DNA of 64,000 bases from Camelus bactrianus. Lineage: Eukaryota > Chordata > Mammalia > Artiodactyla > Camelidae. The notes beneath the pieces are model-generated. The model ran no database searches, was not told the DNA's origin, and saw only the letters and a list, made by a program, of their open reading frames with translations. The stretch spans positions 76,201,501 through 76,265,500 of the forward strand of contig NC_133540.1 in NCBI RefSeq assembly GCF_048773025.1, given 5' to 3'. A program made the translations under genes and the position numbers. Shown piece by piece: positions 35,083 to 45,802 of this stretch. Each line of letters opens with the position of its first letter. Position 1 is the stretch's first letter.

Positions 35083-35979
35083 TTAGAGTAGACCTGTCAA
35101 TATTTCTTTTAGCACGGGTTTAGTGTTGCTAAACTCTTAGTTTTTGCTTGTCTGTGAAGTTCTTTCTCTCTCTTCCTATTCTAAAGGATAGCCTTGCTGG
35201 ATAGAGTATCCTAGGCTGCATCTTTTTTTCATTCAGGACTTTGACTATATCTTGCCACTCCCTTCTGGCCTGTAATGTTTGTGTAGAGAAATCAGCTGAG
35301 AGCCTTATGGGGGTTCCCTTGTAACTCACTCTTTGTTTTTCTCTTGCTGCCTTTAGGATCCTTTCTTTATCCTTGACTCTGGCCATCTTGATGATGATAT
35401 GTCTTGGTGTGGGTCTGTTTGGGTTCTTCCTGTTTGGGACCCTCTGAGCCTCCTGTACTTGGATATCTGATTCCTTCTTCAGGTTTGGGAAGTTTTCAGA
35501 CATGATTTCTTCAAATACCTTTTCAATCCCCTTTGTTCTTTCTTCCCCTTCTGGAATCCCTATTATGCATAGATTGGCATGCTTTATATTATCCTGTAGG
35601 TCCCTTATATTGTTTTCATAGTTTTTTATTTGTTTTTCTTTCAGCTATTCTGATTGGGTGCTTTCTGTTGTCCTGTCTTCCAGGTCACTTATTCGTTCCT
35701 CTGCATGATCTAGCCTGCTTTTGTACAGCCTTTAGGCAGCTCTCATCTCAGCAAATGAGTTTACTAATTCTTGGTTCTTCTTTATAGCTTCTATTTCATT
35801 TTTGACATATTTTAGATCTCTAAAACACTTTCTTTTAGTTCCTTCAGTACTTTGATCACTCCTTTTTTGAAATCTTGATCTAGTAGGCCATCAATGTCTA
35901 TTTCCTTGATCATGCTTTCAAGGGATTTCTCTTGATCTTTTAATTGGAAGTGGTTCCTCTGCTTCTTCATATTGCTCAT
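35083..35979 (-). pseudogene. L1 ORF1 (RNA-binding chaperone protein), nearly whole but interrupted
   Basis: ORF1p coats L1 RNA and acts as a nucleic-acid chaperone in the L1 particle. The start codon at 35,977-35,979 opens MSNMKKQRNHFQLKDQEKS, as in L1 ORF1. A coiled-coil part follows (about codons 45-120, AEMRAA..., HAEERISDLEDR), then the RRM domain (ANLCIIGIPEGEER, KVFEEIMSENFPNL) and the C-terminal domain (TPRHIIIKMARVKDKERIL, YKGTPIRLSADFSTQTLQA, RREWQDIVKVLN, PRILYPARLSFRIG). It ends NTKPVLKEILTGLL and stop at 35,083. The 299-codon length is close to the usual 300-340. Breaks I can see: a frame change near 35,820, stops at 35,732-35,734 and 35,645-35,647, and a frame change near 35,132. 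The longest uninterrupted piece is the RRM/C-terminal part at 35,129-35,644. Confidence 0.9.
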
Positions 35980-37328
35980 ATCTCTCTGGCACTGTGGCTT
36001 AAGGAGTATTAGTTATCTAGTTCTCCTGGAGATGGTGTGCTCTTAATGATTTTATTGAGAGGTCTTTGTGTCTTTACCCTGTTTCACGAACTCAGCTTGC
36101 TGTTTCCAGAGGCCCTCTGTTGGCGCCCTCGTCTGTGCTGCTCCTAGTCACTTTTGGCTAGCAGATCGCGCCCCCTCCCAACACTGGGTCAGGTGCTGAG
36201 CTCTTACCAGGTGGGTGGGCAGGTCACTGCCTCTCCAGATGCCACAGTCAGATGCTGCGCTCGGGCGAGGCAGGTGGGCAGATCGTGCCCCCTCCCAGCA
36301 CCGTGGTCAGGTGCTGCATTCCTGCCAGGAAGAGGGGCGGCCGCCCGCCCTCTCCCGGCGCTGGTGGCTCTGCTGTTCTGTGTAGCTGCCCGCTCCACCT
36401 CGTGTCGGCACTCTGAAGGCGGGCTAGGGGAAGACCACAGAATGGCCCAGCTCCTACACCATGCCAAATCCAAATCTCATCACCTTGTTTGTCTTGGCGG
36501 CGTGAGGTCTCTGAGGTGCCAGGGCAGAAAGATCCTATCTGCCTTGGGCTGTAAACAAGTCTCAGTCCTGCCTAGGAGGTTGCGGAGCCCTCCAATGCAG
36601 ATTCAGGGCTCAGCCTTGTCCCCACTTGGGCGCTGCGCACAGGAGGAGATGGCGGCTGTGGCTGCGCCTTGCCCCACTTCTTGTGAGAAGTCCGGTAATG
36701 GGCCGCAGGTCTGAGGAGACAAAGGCTACGGTGCCCCTCCCATCAGGGCACACCAGCCATGTTGCTTTTCTTTTTTTGCAATTTATGGGGGACTGAGGTT
36801 GTTCTGCTCCATATCCCCTCCTAGCCATGGCGTGCAGCACCCTGCAGTCCCCTGGGGCTGCCTCAGTGCAGCCGCCCCAGTCTCCACCCGACTCGGGCGG
36901 CCTCTCCCAGCCCCCAGCTGCCGGCTCGCATCTCAGGCTGGATGTCGCGGGGACCTTTTGTGCCCGTTAACTCAGTTCTGTCGGTCAGGGGGTGCTCGGG
37001 GCAGTTCTGAGCCTTGGAGGCTCCCCCTCCATCCTGCTGGCCTCTCTGTTGGAGGGGGGAGATCCAGTGAACAAGCACCAGTCCTCCTTTGCCACTCCCT
37101 CCCTGCGAGACCGGTCCCACACTGTTTTGCTTCTCCTTCTTTCTTTTTTCCTTTTTTCCTACCAGATTTTTGGCGTCTTTGTCTTTTAAAGAAGGTGATG
37201 TTTTGTCGGAGTTCCGAAGGTGCTCTGGTTGGCTGAGTAGGTCTGTAGATGTGAGATTTGGTGTATTTGTGGGAGAGGGTGAGCTACAGGCGTCCTTCTA
37301 CTCCACCATCTTGTTTCTCCCCACAATC
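35980..37328 (-). promoter_or_regulatory. GC-rich L1 5'UTR with internal promoter
   Basis: About 1.35 kb, by far the most GC- and CpG-rich sequence in the window, between the L1 5' tip and ORF1. L1 5'UTRs carry an internal RNA polymerase II promoter. The tip holds CAAGATGG (37,305-37,312 on the + strand in reverse), the YY1-binding motif that sets the start site in many L1s. The long + strand open frame at 36,154-36,714 and several others here are by-products of high GC and show no domain. Such regions are usually CpG-methylated when silent. Confidence 0.85.
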
Positions 37329-37344
37329 AAAAATGACATTCTTT
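37329..37344. repeat. Target-site duplication, right copy
   Basis: AAAAATGACATTCTTT beside the 5' tip of the L1; partner of 34,152-34,167. Confidence 0.85.
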
Positions 37345-37650
37345 ATGATCCTTTCGTAAAAATTAAATTGTAATAAAGGATATAATTTCACTATATTAAA
37401 AAAGGTGTCAGAAAAATTCTATGCAAAAAAGCAACACTTTTAAAATGTATTTAAGAATGAGAACAGTTTTCACATATGCTAAAATTTGTTAAAATCTATA
37501 AGGAAATAAGCTATGTTTTTATTTGTTACTATCATTGCAATTCTCTATTAGCTTCCCCCACCATCCTACTCCACTACTGCCTCTCCTTGGCCACTATTTT
37601 CTGTGAAGTTTTGATTCCAGCTTTAAATGGATTTACTTCAAGTGTCTTTT
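37345..37650. other. Unassigned DNA
   Basis: Nothing recognised. Confidence 0.4.
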
Positions 37651-37679
37651 TTCCTGTACTAAGCATCCTTTGATAACGA

Positions 37680-38880
37680 GGAGCTCCTGTGTGTGTCTGT
37701 TCCAGATACTATAGTAGGTACAGGACTGTTCAAAAAGAAACTTGACTCAGATTTGGAGCAGTATGTACAGCTTCCCAGAGAATTCTTGGGTGCTATGCTA
37801 AGGAGCTTAATCTTTATGTAGTCATGCAGATTTTTAATCATGGGCACTGCATACTCAGGTTCATTTCATGGAATGAGGTTGTTTGTGCCTGCCCCTCAGC
37901 TCACTTCCAGACATTGCTGCAGCAGAAAGCTTTGCACAGGTATTATGGATAGTACCTTGCTCAGTTTCACTATAGCACTTGCTTTCTATACCAGGGTCTT
38001 TCTGAAGCCAGGCCTTTGGCCACCCGAAAAAACACCCGGTACTCATGCACACATAAACATGGGAGTTCTAAAGAGTAAACGCTCCATGGACTAGCACTTG
38101 ACCAAAGAAGACAGGAACCAGTGGATAAGTGCCCCCTTGTCTATCTTTCCAGCAGACAATTCTGAGGCCCTCAGGCTGGATAACTCACCTGTGCCTTGGC
38201 TTTTCTTCTTTCCTTTTTTATTCTTTTCACTAAAGATCATGTTGTCAGATTAGCTTCCTTTCCCTGAGACCCTTCTGAAGGGAGCTCATAGAGAGGAATA
38301 GGCCCCATCTTAAAGAATTCTAATAGAGGAGAGATAAGAATGTGTGTAGTGGTTATCATAATCCAAGAAAATGTGATAGAAGCCTGAACAAAGGTCATAG
38401 AATAGTTGTGAAGAGATGGGGTGAATTATCAGAGATATTAAGGAGATAGATCCAATCGTAATAATTCCCCTAGACTGTAAGGAGTGAAGGGGAGTATGGA
38501 TCTAAGAGGCCTTGAAGAACATGGGAATGTTTGGCTACATCATGAAAAACAGGAAAGAGTATACTGGGGAAAAAATGATGAATTCAATCTGAACATGTTA
38601 ATTTTGTGTTCACTGTGTGTTATCCACCTAAAAACCTTTAGAAGGCAGTTGGATATGACTATTTAGAACTCAAATGACTTCTGGGTTTAGAGATCTATTT
38701 AGGAGACACGGACATACATAGTAGTTGAACTCATGTGTGCAGATGAGGTTATCCACAAAATACACAGACTATGGTAAACAGAGTCAGGAAGTGAAATCTG
38801 AGGAGTAAAATCAGGGAGAAGAGAAAGAGGACCTGAACAGCAGAATGGGAGGAAATTACAAGGGGATTCTCCTCCAATGA
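37680..38880. other. Probable ancient interspersed repeats, family not identified
   Basis: 'cccagagaattcttgggtgc' 'tatgctaaggagctta' and later 'gaattcaatctgaacatgtt' with 'gaaggcagttggatatgac' read like widespread, very old mammalian repeats that I have met elsewhere but cannot name. The segment between them (about 37,840-38,380), with 'caggcctttggccacccg' and 'gcacttgaccaaagaagaca', also has the look of a repeat. No coding frame is supported. Confidence 0.35.
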
Positions 38881-41390
38881 AATTATCACACATGCCAAAA
38901 ATGTGCAGAAAAACAGAGTTTACAAAACTAAGAAATTTGAATTCATATCATGGATGATTTAAATAAGTCCACCTGACGAAATATAGATTTGCTTTTTGTG
39001 AGCAAATCAGATTTGAGCATCTTATATAAAGTATATTGTATAATAAAGTTTTTCAGCAACACTGATTGGGGAAATACTGTATTTGATAATACTGGCATGA
39101 GTCATGATAATATACTTCACTATTGTCTTATTGATATGGGTTTATTATATATATAGCTGTGGGAATTTTTTTGGTGGTGTTTAGAAGGGCTTAGTGAGAA
39201 TAAAGGTGAATTATGTAGTTATGACCGTGAGAAAGCTACAGAATGATAATTATAATTACAATCAGCAGTGCAACCAACTTTCATCAGTGGCATGTTTGAT
39301 TTCCATTTGTAATGTATTAGAACAAGTATTCTAATTAATCCTGAAGCAATACAATGGAAAAACCACCCTTGCTATTAGACAGCAGTTGTTTGACGGGAAA
39401 ATTATCATTACAAAAGGAATTTTGTAATTGGACTATATAATTTCATTATAATCTCTATAAGTGCTTGAGTATAATTTATAAAGTATAAATACTGCATTGT
39501 TTTAAGACTCTAAACTTATTTTTGCATACTTATTGAAAATCGTGATAGTTCAAACTTGGGAAAAGTATTATTGAGGTATAGAAAGAAGAGCAAAATAAGT
39601 CAAGGTTTTGATCATGATATATTGCCTTTTTCTGAGCAATTTGTTTTTGTCTAATATCAAAAATGTATCAAAGCTTTTATGGTAATCTTCCTCTTCTATA
39701 TAATGTGATATTTAATACTAGTAGTAACAGGCTAATAGCTGAAATACATTTTGTGGTTTTAAATCTATAAGTTCATAGTTTGGGTCATAGCCAGGAATAT
39801 ATATATCATGTGCAAAAATAAATCTTTTTTTTTTAATTCAGAGTTTTTAATGTTAAATAACCACTGGGTGATATCCCTACTTTGGAAAAATGTGAAGTTA
39901 AACCCTCAAATTTGTGTTACTTCTATACCATATTAAAAAATGCTAATTATTTAAAAATACAGCTGAACTGTTATATCTAGAATGTTTTAACAAGTTTCAA
40001 ATTTATTCTATATACTTGACTTCAATAATATGTAAACTATTACTACTTAGTGTTTCATATATTATGAAGTTAAAGTCCCTGGTTTCTATTTATCATGAAC
40101 TTTCAACAATCTCATAAAATATGAATCAGTTTTGAAAATTTGAAGACTAAAACTTCCTTACCTCCTAAAAACAATTAGTCCTATCCATCTAACTCTCTCT
40201 CTCATATCCAGTACAGTGCTCTCCCTAATATCCAGTACAGTGCTTTGAACAAAGCAAATGACTTGGAATTTTATACTGAATTTATGAAAGAAAAAAAAAC
40301 TCTGTATTAAGTGAATTCAGACTGTATAACAGGGATGAGTGACCACTGACACTAAATATTCAATGAAAAATATGCATACAACCTGCTATAAACATATTTT
40401 TCAAAACTAGTTGACACTAACTTTAAATTTATTCTTTATATATGAGAGTTTGACAATGGAAAATTTCATAAAACACTACAATCGGCTTTTAGTTCTTTTC
40501 CATTTTCTGAATTTTTGTCCAAGTGATTCACTCTAGGATGTTCACGATGACTTGAAGCCATCTGAAAGGGTGCATTCATGGAGAGCAGCCCTTCTCTGGG
40601 TTGCCCTCTGCCTCTGAAGTGAAAACTGCCTTCTTTTATGTTGCTTTTATTTTAGGGATTTGAACCTTCTCAATAAAGTTAATCTAATAAACTGATCTAT
40701 GCTAAAAGTAAATGCAATCTTCTTCTCTACCCACGGACAGATGTTTTAACAGGTGCTTTCCAGAGTCAATAGCTTAACCCCAAAAGTATTTCTGATGGTG
40801 CTAATTTTCAGGATTCATGTTATAATAATGGGGAAATCTCCTGAAAAGGAAAAGCCTAAGTAATATGTCATGGTTATCTTTAAATATTATAATCTTCTAT
40901 AGAGGAAAATTAATATACTTATTTTGAATTGCTATAAAGATACAATTATTGCCAATATTTACCTGGAAAAAAGTATGTTCAAGAGTTTTCCTTCATTAGA
41001 GCTAACCTCAAATGGTGTGTTGCCTTATCGGAAGTCTGTCTCTTTAATGTTACTTTGTTTCTCTAGATCTCATCCATGATCTTTTCTTGTACTATGAATT
41101 CTCCAAGGAAGAAGTCTTGTCTAGTAAGTCATTAAACAATTTATATTTTACCACAGAGTTCTTTGTTTTGATTTTCAGGTGTATATCATCGAATCTCCTA
41201 TCATTTATATCTTATTGAATGTTTTGAAGACTTCTCAAACTTGAAGTATCTTAAGCTGAATTCACTATCTTCTCACTTTCATTATTTAAAAAAAAACCTT
41301 CTTTATTCTAATAAATGACCCTTTCACCTACCTCAGTGCCCAATCAAAATTCTAGAATAGGTTTTCAGCGTAATAAAGATGTAAAGAGGC
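38881..41390. other. Unassigned, largely repeat-free AT-rich DNA
   Basis: About 2.5 kb with no recognisable gene or repeat family. It includes a homeodomain-motif-rich block (39,225-39,480) and a 24-bp tandem duplication (40,204-40,244). Confidence 0.45.
40204..40244. repeat. Two-copy tandem duplication, 24-bp period
   Basis: ATATCCAGTACAGTGCT occurs at 40,204-40,220 and again at 40,228-40,244. Confidence 0.9.
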
Positions 41391-41394
41391 CAGC

Positions 41395-41580
41395 ATTTGA
41401 ATGAAGGTGGACTACCTAAATTTGAAGATTTACTGACTGGGTGACTTGGACAAGTTAATGAAGCCCTCTGAGTCTCTTCACCCATATACAAAATTAGAAT
41501 AATAGCTTTTACAGATATTTTAAGGATTAAAGGAGATAATCCACATAGAGCACTTAGCATATGTTATTACCATTTAAACA
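41395..41580 (+). repeat. MIR SINE
   Basis: 'gactgggtgacttggacaag' 'ttaatgaagccctctgagtc', 'catatacaaaattagaataa' and 'catagagcacttagcatatg' follow the MIR consensus. Confidence 0.8.
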
Positions 41581-41619
41581 ACTCCTCATATCGTTTCTTT
41601 TATCTAATCAGTTATAACT

Positions 41620-42130
41620 TACAGAATTTTTTAAAATATTGATTCTGTCTTTCATTGTATTTTCTCTATCCAGCCTCTGCCTAAATTTCTATATGGACTT
41701 CTGCTGCTGGTCCTCTCACATATATTTAATAACTCATCCCATCAAATCACTTGTACTTACTTGAATATGCTTTTTCACATCTCTACAGTTTGCACATAAT
41801 ATTCCCTTTTTATGGTATTCTCTTTGCCTTATTTCATCTAAACAAACAAACAGAAAAACCCTGTAACCTTCCAAACACTGTTCTCTTGTCTCTACGCTGG
41901 ATGAGGTCCCTTTTCTCTATGCTCTCATAACTTTGTGGAAAATATCTTATCTTGTATTTATCATGTCCTGGTGTTATTATTATTTATAATGTGCTATTAT
42001 AGTTTGTTATGACATGTTGGCATTTGGTAGTTCCTCCAACAGACTGGGAAGACCATAGCGGCAAAAATGGGATGTTCCAAGTGTCCATCACAGTGCCTGG
42101 CACTTCATAAGGGTGCAATAAATGTCAAAG
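41620..42130 (+). repeat. L2 LINE 3' end
   Basis: A pyrimidine-rich stretch ends in 'ccatcacagtgcctggcact' 'tcataagggtgcaataaatg', the L2 3' terminus (CACAGTGCCTGGCACATAGTAGGCGCTCAATAAAT). The preceding text ('tctacgctggatgaggtccc', 'aactttgtggaaaatatctt') also fits L2. Ancient and dead. Confidence 0.75.
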
Positions 42131-44090
42131 GAATTTTGTATTTATTCTACTTATTCAGCTCAGCATTACTGAGTTATAAAGGAAAATACTTCACTGTTGG
42201 ACTGTTATCTGAGATCCACAAAACTGTTACTTTTCACTCCATTGCACCCTTTGATGTTTAGTTCACTGGTGATACTGTGATAAAACTGTTTTAAAAACCA
42301 AACTGAATACAATACAGGAGGCCAATGTTTTTCTCACCTCATGTGGACATCACAGGCTCTCTGCTGACCCCCCAGAAGATGTGCCAGACAGACTGACCCT
42401 GTTATCAACATCTCTGTCACAGCATCTTAACAGTACACTTCAGAAGCTGCAGATATCTTCATAGTTTACACCTCTTTTTAGATTTTTCACAGCTGAGACT
42501 GCTATGTGTCAGTAATATTCTTCAGCTCTCTTTATACATTTTTTTGTCCAAAGCGTGATAAAATGCCTAGTGGCCCATAATTTGTTGACTTGTTCTGTGA
42601 GTAAATATGGAAAATCATAAGCAGAAAAGTATACATTTATTCTCTCATTTCCAAAACAAGAACTTTTAAACATTGCTTTGTAAATCTGCTCTAGTGCTAT
42701 ATCCAATTGAAAAATTTAGACTGTATATCTGATCAAAATCTGAAGAAGACAAATTTTAAACTCAAAAACATATTTATTGTCAGAATTTTCCTGAAAAAAA
42801 TTAGGACTGTAATCTTATCCATTACAAATAATAATTAATGTACAATCTACATTTATTCAAAGGGAGACAGAATTAGTTGTGATTCATCTAATTAAAATTT
42901 TTAAGACTCATTAAAAATTTTATTTTTAAATTTATAATATTTCTTTATATATTTGGAATCAGCATGGTAAGGGCTTTGGTCATTTTCAAAATTATTATTT
43001 ATAATTCCAGATTTTATTTTTACTATCAGGAAGAAAATGATTATTTCTGCTTTTTCTTTTTTCTAATAATCTCAACATTTTAGATTAGCAAAACTAACAG
43101 CTGAGAGACAGGCTACTTAGTTCTCAACAAATTTTTTTGACCTCCTTCAATTCTAAGGAGATACTGGAACAGTCTGAACATCTTTTTAACACTGAAAATA
43201 CTTTCAATTCAAATACAATAATAAAAGGATAGGAAGGCTCTATAACAATGAATAGAATTTTTTTAATAACTTCCCTTCTGCTGGTACTGATTTATCCTAC
43301 TATCAGCCATGGCGCATTAATATATTATTCACTAATGTGCTACTAGATTTGAAGTGTTCATATTATATTTAGGATATTTGCACTGATCTTTGAATATAAA
43401 ACTGTTCTTGTTTTTACTTGTATTTGTGAATCATAGTTATTCTTGTACCATAAACATCCTCTTTTATATTCTCTGGAATATTGTTAGTGGAATTGGAATT
43501 ATTTTTTTCCTCTGGAATATTGTTAATAAAATTCAAATGATCTTTTTTCCCCTAATATTTGTTTGAACTGAACTGACACATTTTTGATGGGTAGTTCTTG
43601 GATAATTTTCATGCTATAGCTTATCATAATTACGTAAGTATTCCAACTATTTTGAAATCAGCAAATTTCATTTTCTTACAAAATAGTCCATTTGTTCCAT
43701 ATTTCTAAATTTGTTTTTGTGGAGGAACTTACGATTCCCTTAATTTCCTCTTTATCTGTGTTTATTTTCAATTTGGTGTTTATTTGATGTGTTGTTTCTG
43801 TCTTTATCAAATACACTAATCATTTAACCTTTTTTAAAAGTATGTATATGTGTGTGTATATATATTCTATTTTTTAAATTTAGTCAAAAGAAGTAATGTT
43901 TGTTTTTATCTTTAGTTAATCATTCTTCATTTTATTGTTGTTCAGATATTACCTCTTCATAGAGGTAAACTCTACTTTGTAAGTCCATCTTTGGCAAATA
44001 AAATTCATGATAAAATAAACTATAGAACATGTACAGCATATTTATGGACATTTTGTACTCAAAGAATATTTTTTTAAAAATTTAGGTATA
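42131..44090. other. Unassigned AT-rich DNA
   Basis: About 2 kb with nothing recognised except a two-copy tandem duplication, CTCTGGAATATTGTTA at 43,471-43,486 and 43,510-43,525 (39-bp period). Confidence 0.45.
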
Positions 44091-44094
44091 AGTT

Positions 44095-44450
44095 GTTTTC
44101 ATATCTTTACTCTTGTGAAAGCTGCAAGAAACAGGGTGCAGTATCTCTTTGAAATAGTGATTTCATTTCCTTTGGATATGTATCAAGAAGTGGGATAGCT
44201 AGATTATACAGTAGTTGATTTTTAATTTTGAAACTCTATACTGTTTTCAATAATGCCTGTTCTAGTTTCCATTCTCATCAACAGAGCACAAAGGTTCCCT
44301 TTTCTCCACATCCTTGCTAACATTTGTTATCTATTGCCATCTTGATGATAACCATTTTAAGAGGTGTCACTTAATATTTCAATTGTGGTTTTGATTTGCA
44401 TTTCCCTGATTAGAGATGTTAAGCATCTTTTCATGTACCTGTTGGTCATC
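44095..44450 (-). mobile_element. Old LINE-1 ORF2 end, reversed
   Basis: 'gataaccattttaagaggtg', 'gtggttttgatttgcatttc' 'cctgattagagatgttaagc' and 'aggttcccttttctccacat' 'ccttgctaacatttg' are reversed ORF2 C-terminal sequence. It ends in the TG repeat at 44,448. Confidence 0.85.
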
Positions 44451-44490
<40 letters not shown>

Positions 44491-44560
44491 ATGGAAAAGA
44501 ATCAGAAAAATAACACACACACACATATATATGTGTGTGTGTGTATATTTATATTTATAT
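44448..44560. repeat. Compound (TG)n(TA)n ... (AC)n(AT)n(GT)n microsatellite
   Basis: A run of about 12 TG and 9 TA units is followed 25 bases later by (AC)6, (AT)4 and (GT)7. The two halves are partly complementary and could fold back on one another. It lies at the join of two L1 fragments of opposite strand. Confidence 0.95.
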
Positions 44561-44655
44561 ATATATTTATATTTATAAAATGGAATCATTTTGTTGTACA
44601 CCTGAAACTAACACATTATAAATTAACTGTACTTAAATAAAAATGGTTTTAAAAA
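44480..44655 (+). mobile_element. LINE-1 3' terminus
   Basis: 'gaatcattttgttgtacacc' 'tgaaactaacacattataaa' 'ttaactgtacttaaataaaa' is the 3' end of an artiodactyl-type L1 on the + strand. The microsatellite occupies the A/T-rich link that usually precedes it. Confidence 0.8.
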
Positions 44656-45020
44656 AAGAATGAACTATTTCCATTTGCAGCAACATGGATGAACCCAGAT
44701 GAAATACTAAATGAAGTAAGTCAGATAAAAGCAAATATTGTATGATAACACTTACATGTGTAATCTAAATAATAATACAATCTATATACAAAAACAGAAA
44801 CAGACTCACAGACATAGAAAACAAACTTATGGTTACCAAAAGGGAAAGGGAGAAAGGAGTGGGATAAACTGGGAGTATGCAATTAATAGATACAAACTAT
44901 CATACATAAAATAGATAAGCAACAAGAATTTACTGTATAGCACAGGGAACTATATCCAGTATCTTGCGATAACCTATAATGGAAAGTAATCTGAAAAAAA
45001 TATATGAAAAGAATTACATT
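44656..45020 (+). mobile_element. LINE-1 ORF2 end and 3'UTR
   Basis: 'ttgcagcaacatggatgaac', 'agactcacagacatagaaaa' 'caaacttatggttaccaaaa' and 'tactgtatagcacagggaac' match, on the + strand, the same L1 3' region that appears reversed at 11,570-12,000. It stops before the final 3' terminus, so either it was cut there or the copy at 44,480-44,655 interrupts the order. Confidence 0.85.
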
Positions 45021-45059
45021 GTTGTTTGACATGCTAATAACAAAATGTGCTCCATTTAT

Positions 45060-45420
45060 CTATTTAATAATTTTTAAAGAAGTTATTAGATAACTGTCGA
45101 GTCACATGTACTTATAAGAAATAATACAAAGAGATTTCATGTACATCCCATTAAGTTTCCCACAATAGTATTTTTGCAGAATTACAGAATATTATCAGAA
45201 GTGGGAAACTGACTTTGACACAATATATTGATCTTATTCATATTTCTAAACTTTATAGGTACTCATCTGCATGTGTATGCTTACATGTTTTTAGCTGTAT
45301 ATTATTTTACCTTGTGTGTTAATGTATTATCACCACAGTCAGAGAACTGAACAGTTTCATCACCACAAGGATTCCTACTGTGCTGACATATTATAACATC
45401 CACCTCCCTCCCTGTATTTC
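45060..45420 (+). mobile_element. Old LINE-1 3'UTR-type sequence
   Basis: 'aagaaataatacaaagagat', 'taagtttcccacaatagtat', 'gacacaatatattgatctta' and 'aacagtttcatcaccacaag' 'gattcctactgtg' match the 3' region of old L1M elements. Confidence 0.65.
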
Positions 45421-45612
45421 AGCTATACATATTTTATGAAAATTTCAGTGTTTAGCATGTGGAGATACAGTTGCAGTTTAAGGGAGCAAATAAAATATTT
45501 CACAGAAATTTGCACATTTTACCAAATAACCAATACTAAGTTTCTCCTGGAAAAAAACAAAGAAACAAAAAACACAAGCATAAGGAATGACTATTGATAT
45601 GAGGCAAAAAGG

Positions 45613-45802
45613 GATTCTCTAAACAATTGTGAACTGTGTGGGTCCACTTATGCATGGATTTTTTTCATACACATACTAAAGTACTTCTGCTTGAATTCTG
45701 CGTTGCAGAACCACAAATATGAAAGACCAAATATAAAATTAAAGGTATATTTTGGAATGTGAGGGTCAGCCCCCTAAACTCCCAGTTGTTTAAGGTCCAC
45801 TG
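45613..45802 (+). mobile_element. Tigger2/MER2-type MITE, decayed
   Basis: 'gaactgtgtgggtccactta' 'tgcatggatttttttc' near the left end and 'agttgtttaaggtccactg' followed by TA at the right end are the family's tips. The left tip is damaged. Confidence 0.75.

Larger units (their letters stand above)
34168..37328 (-). mobile_element. ORF1-only LINE-1: 5' end, 5'UTR, ORF1 and 3' end kept, ORF2 body missing
   Basis: Read on the - strand from 37,328, the parts are: an L1 5' tip (AAACAAGATGGTGGAGTAGA), a GC-rich 5'UTR to 35,980, ORF1 at 35,979-35,083, an inter-ORF stretch to about 34,933, the last 90-100 codons of ORF2, the 3'UTR ending in CAATAAAAAATG near 34,278, about 90 bp of non-L1 sequence, and a 14-base poly(A) at 34,166-34,179. 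Matching 16-bp target duplications flank the whole, so it entered as one 3.2-kb unit. A full L1 is 6-7 kb; about 3.5 kb of ORF2 is lacking at one clean joint near 34,932. This is the layout of HAL1 elements, which also keep only ORF1, but its 3'UTR belongs to the young camelid L1 group. Confidence 0.9.

Noticed and set aside
36154-36714. 186-codon open frame on the + strand, the longest in the window
   Set aside because: It lies wholly within the GC-rich 5'UTR of the L1 on the other strand. High GC lowers stop frequency, and the protein shows no domain.
37089-37373. 94-codon frame crossing the L1 5' tip
   Set aside because: It starts in the L1 5'UTR and runs into the flank; no homology or splice context.
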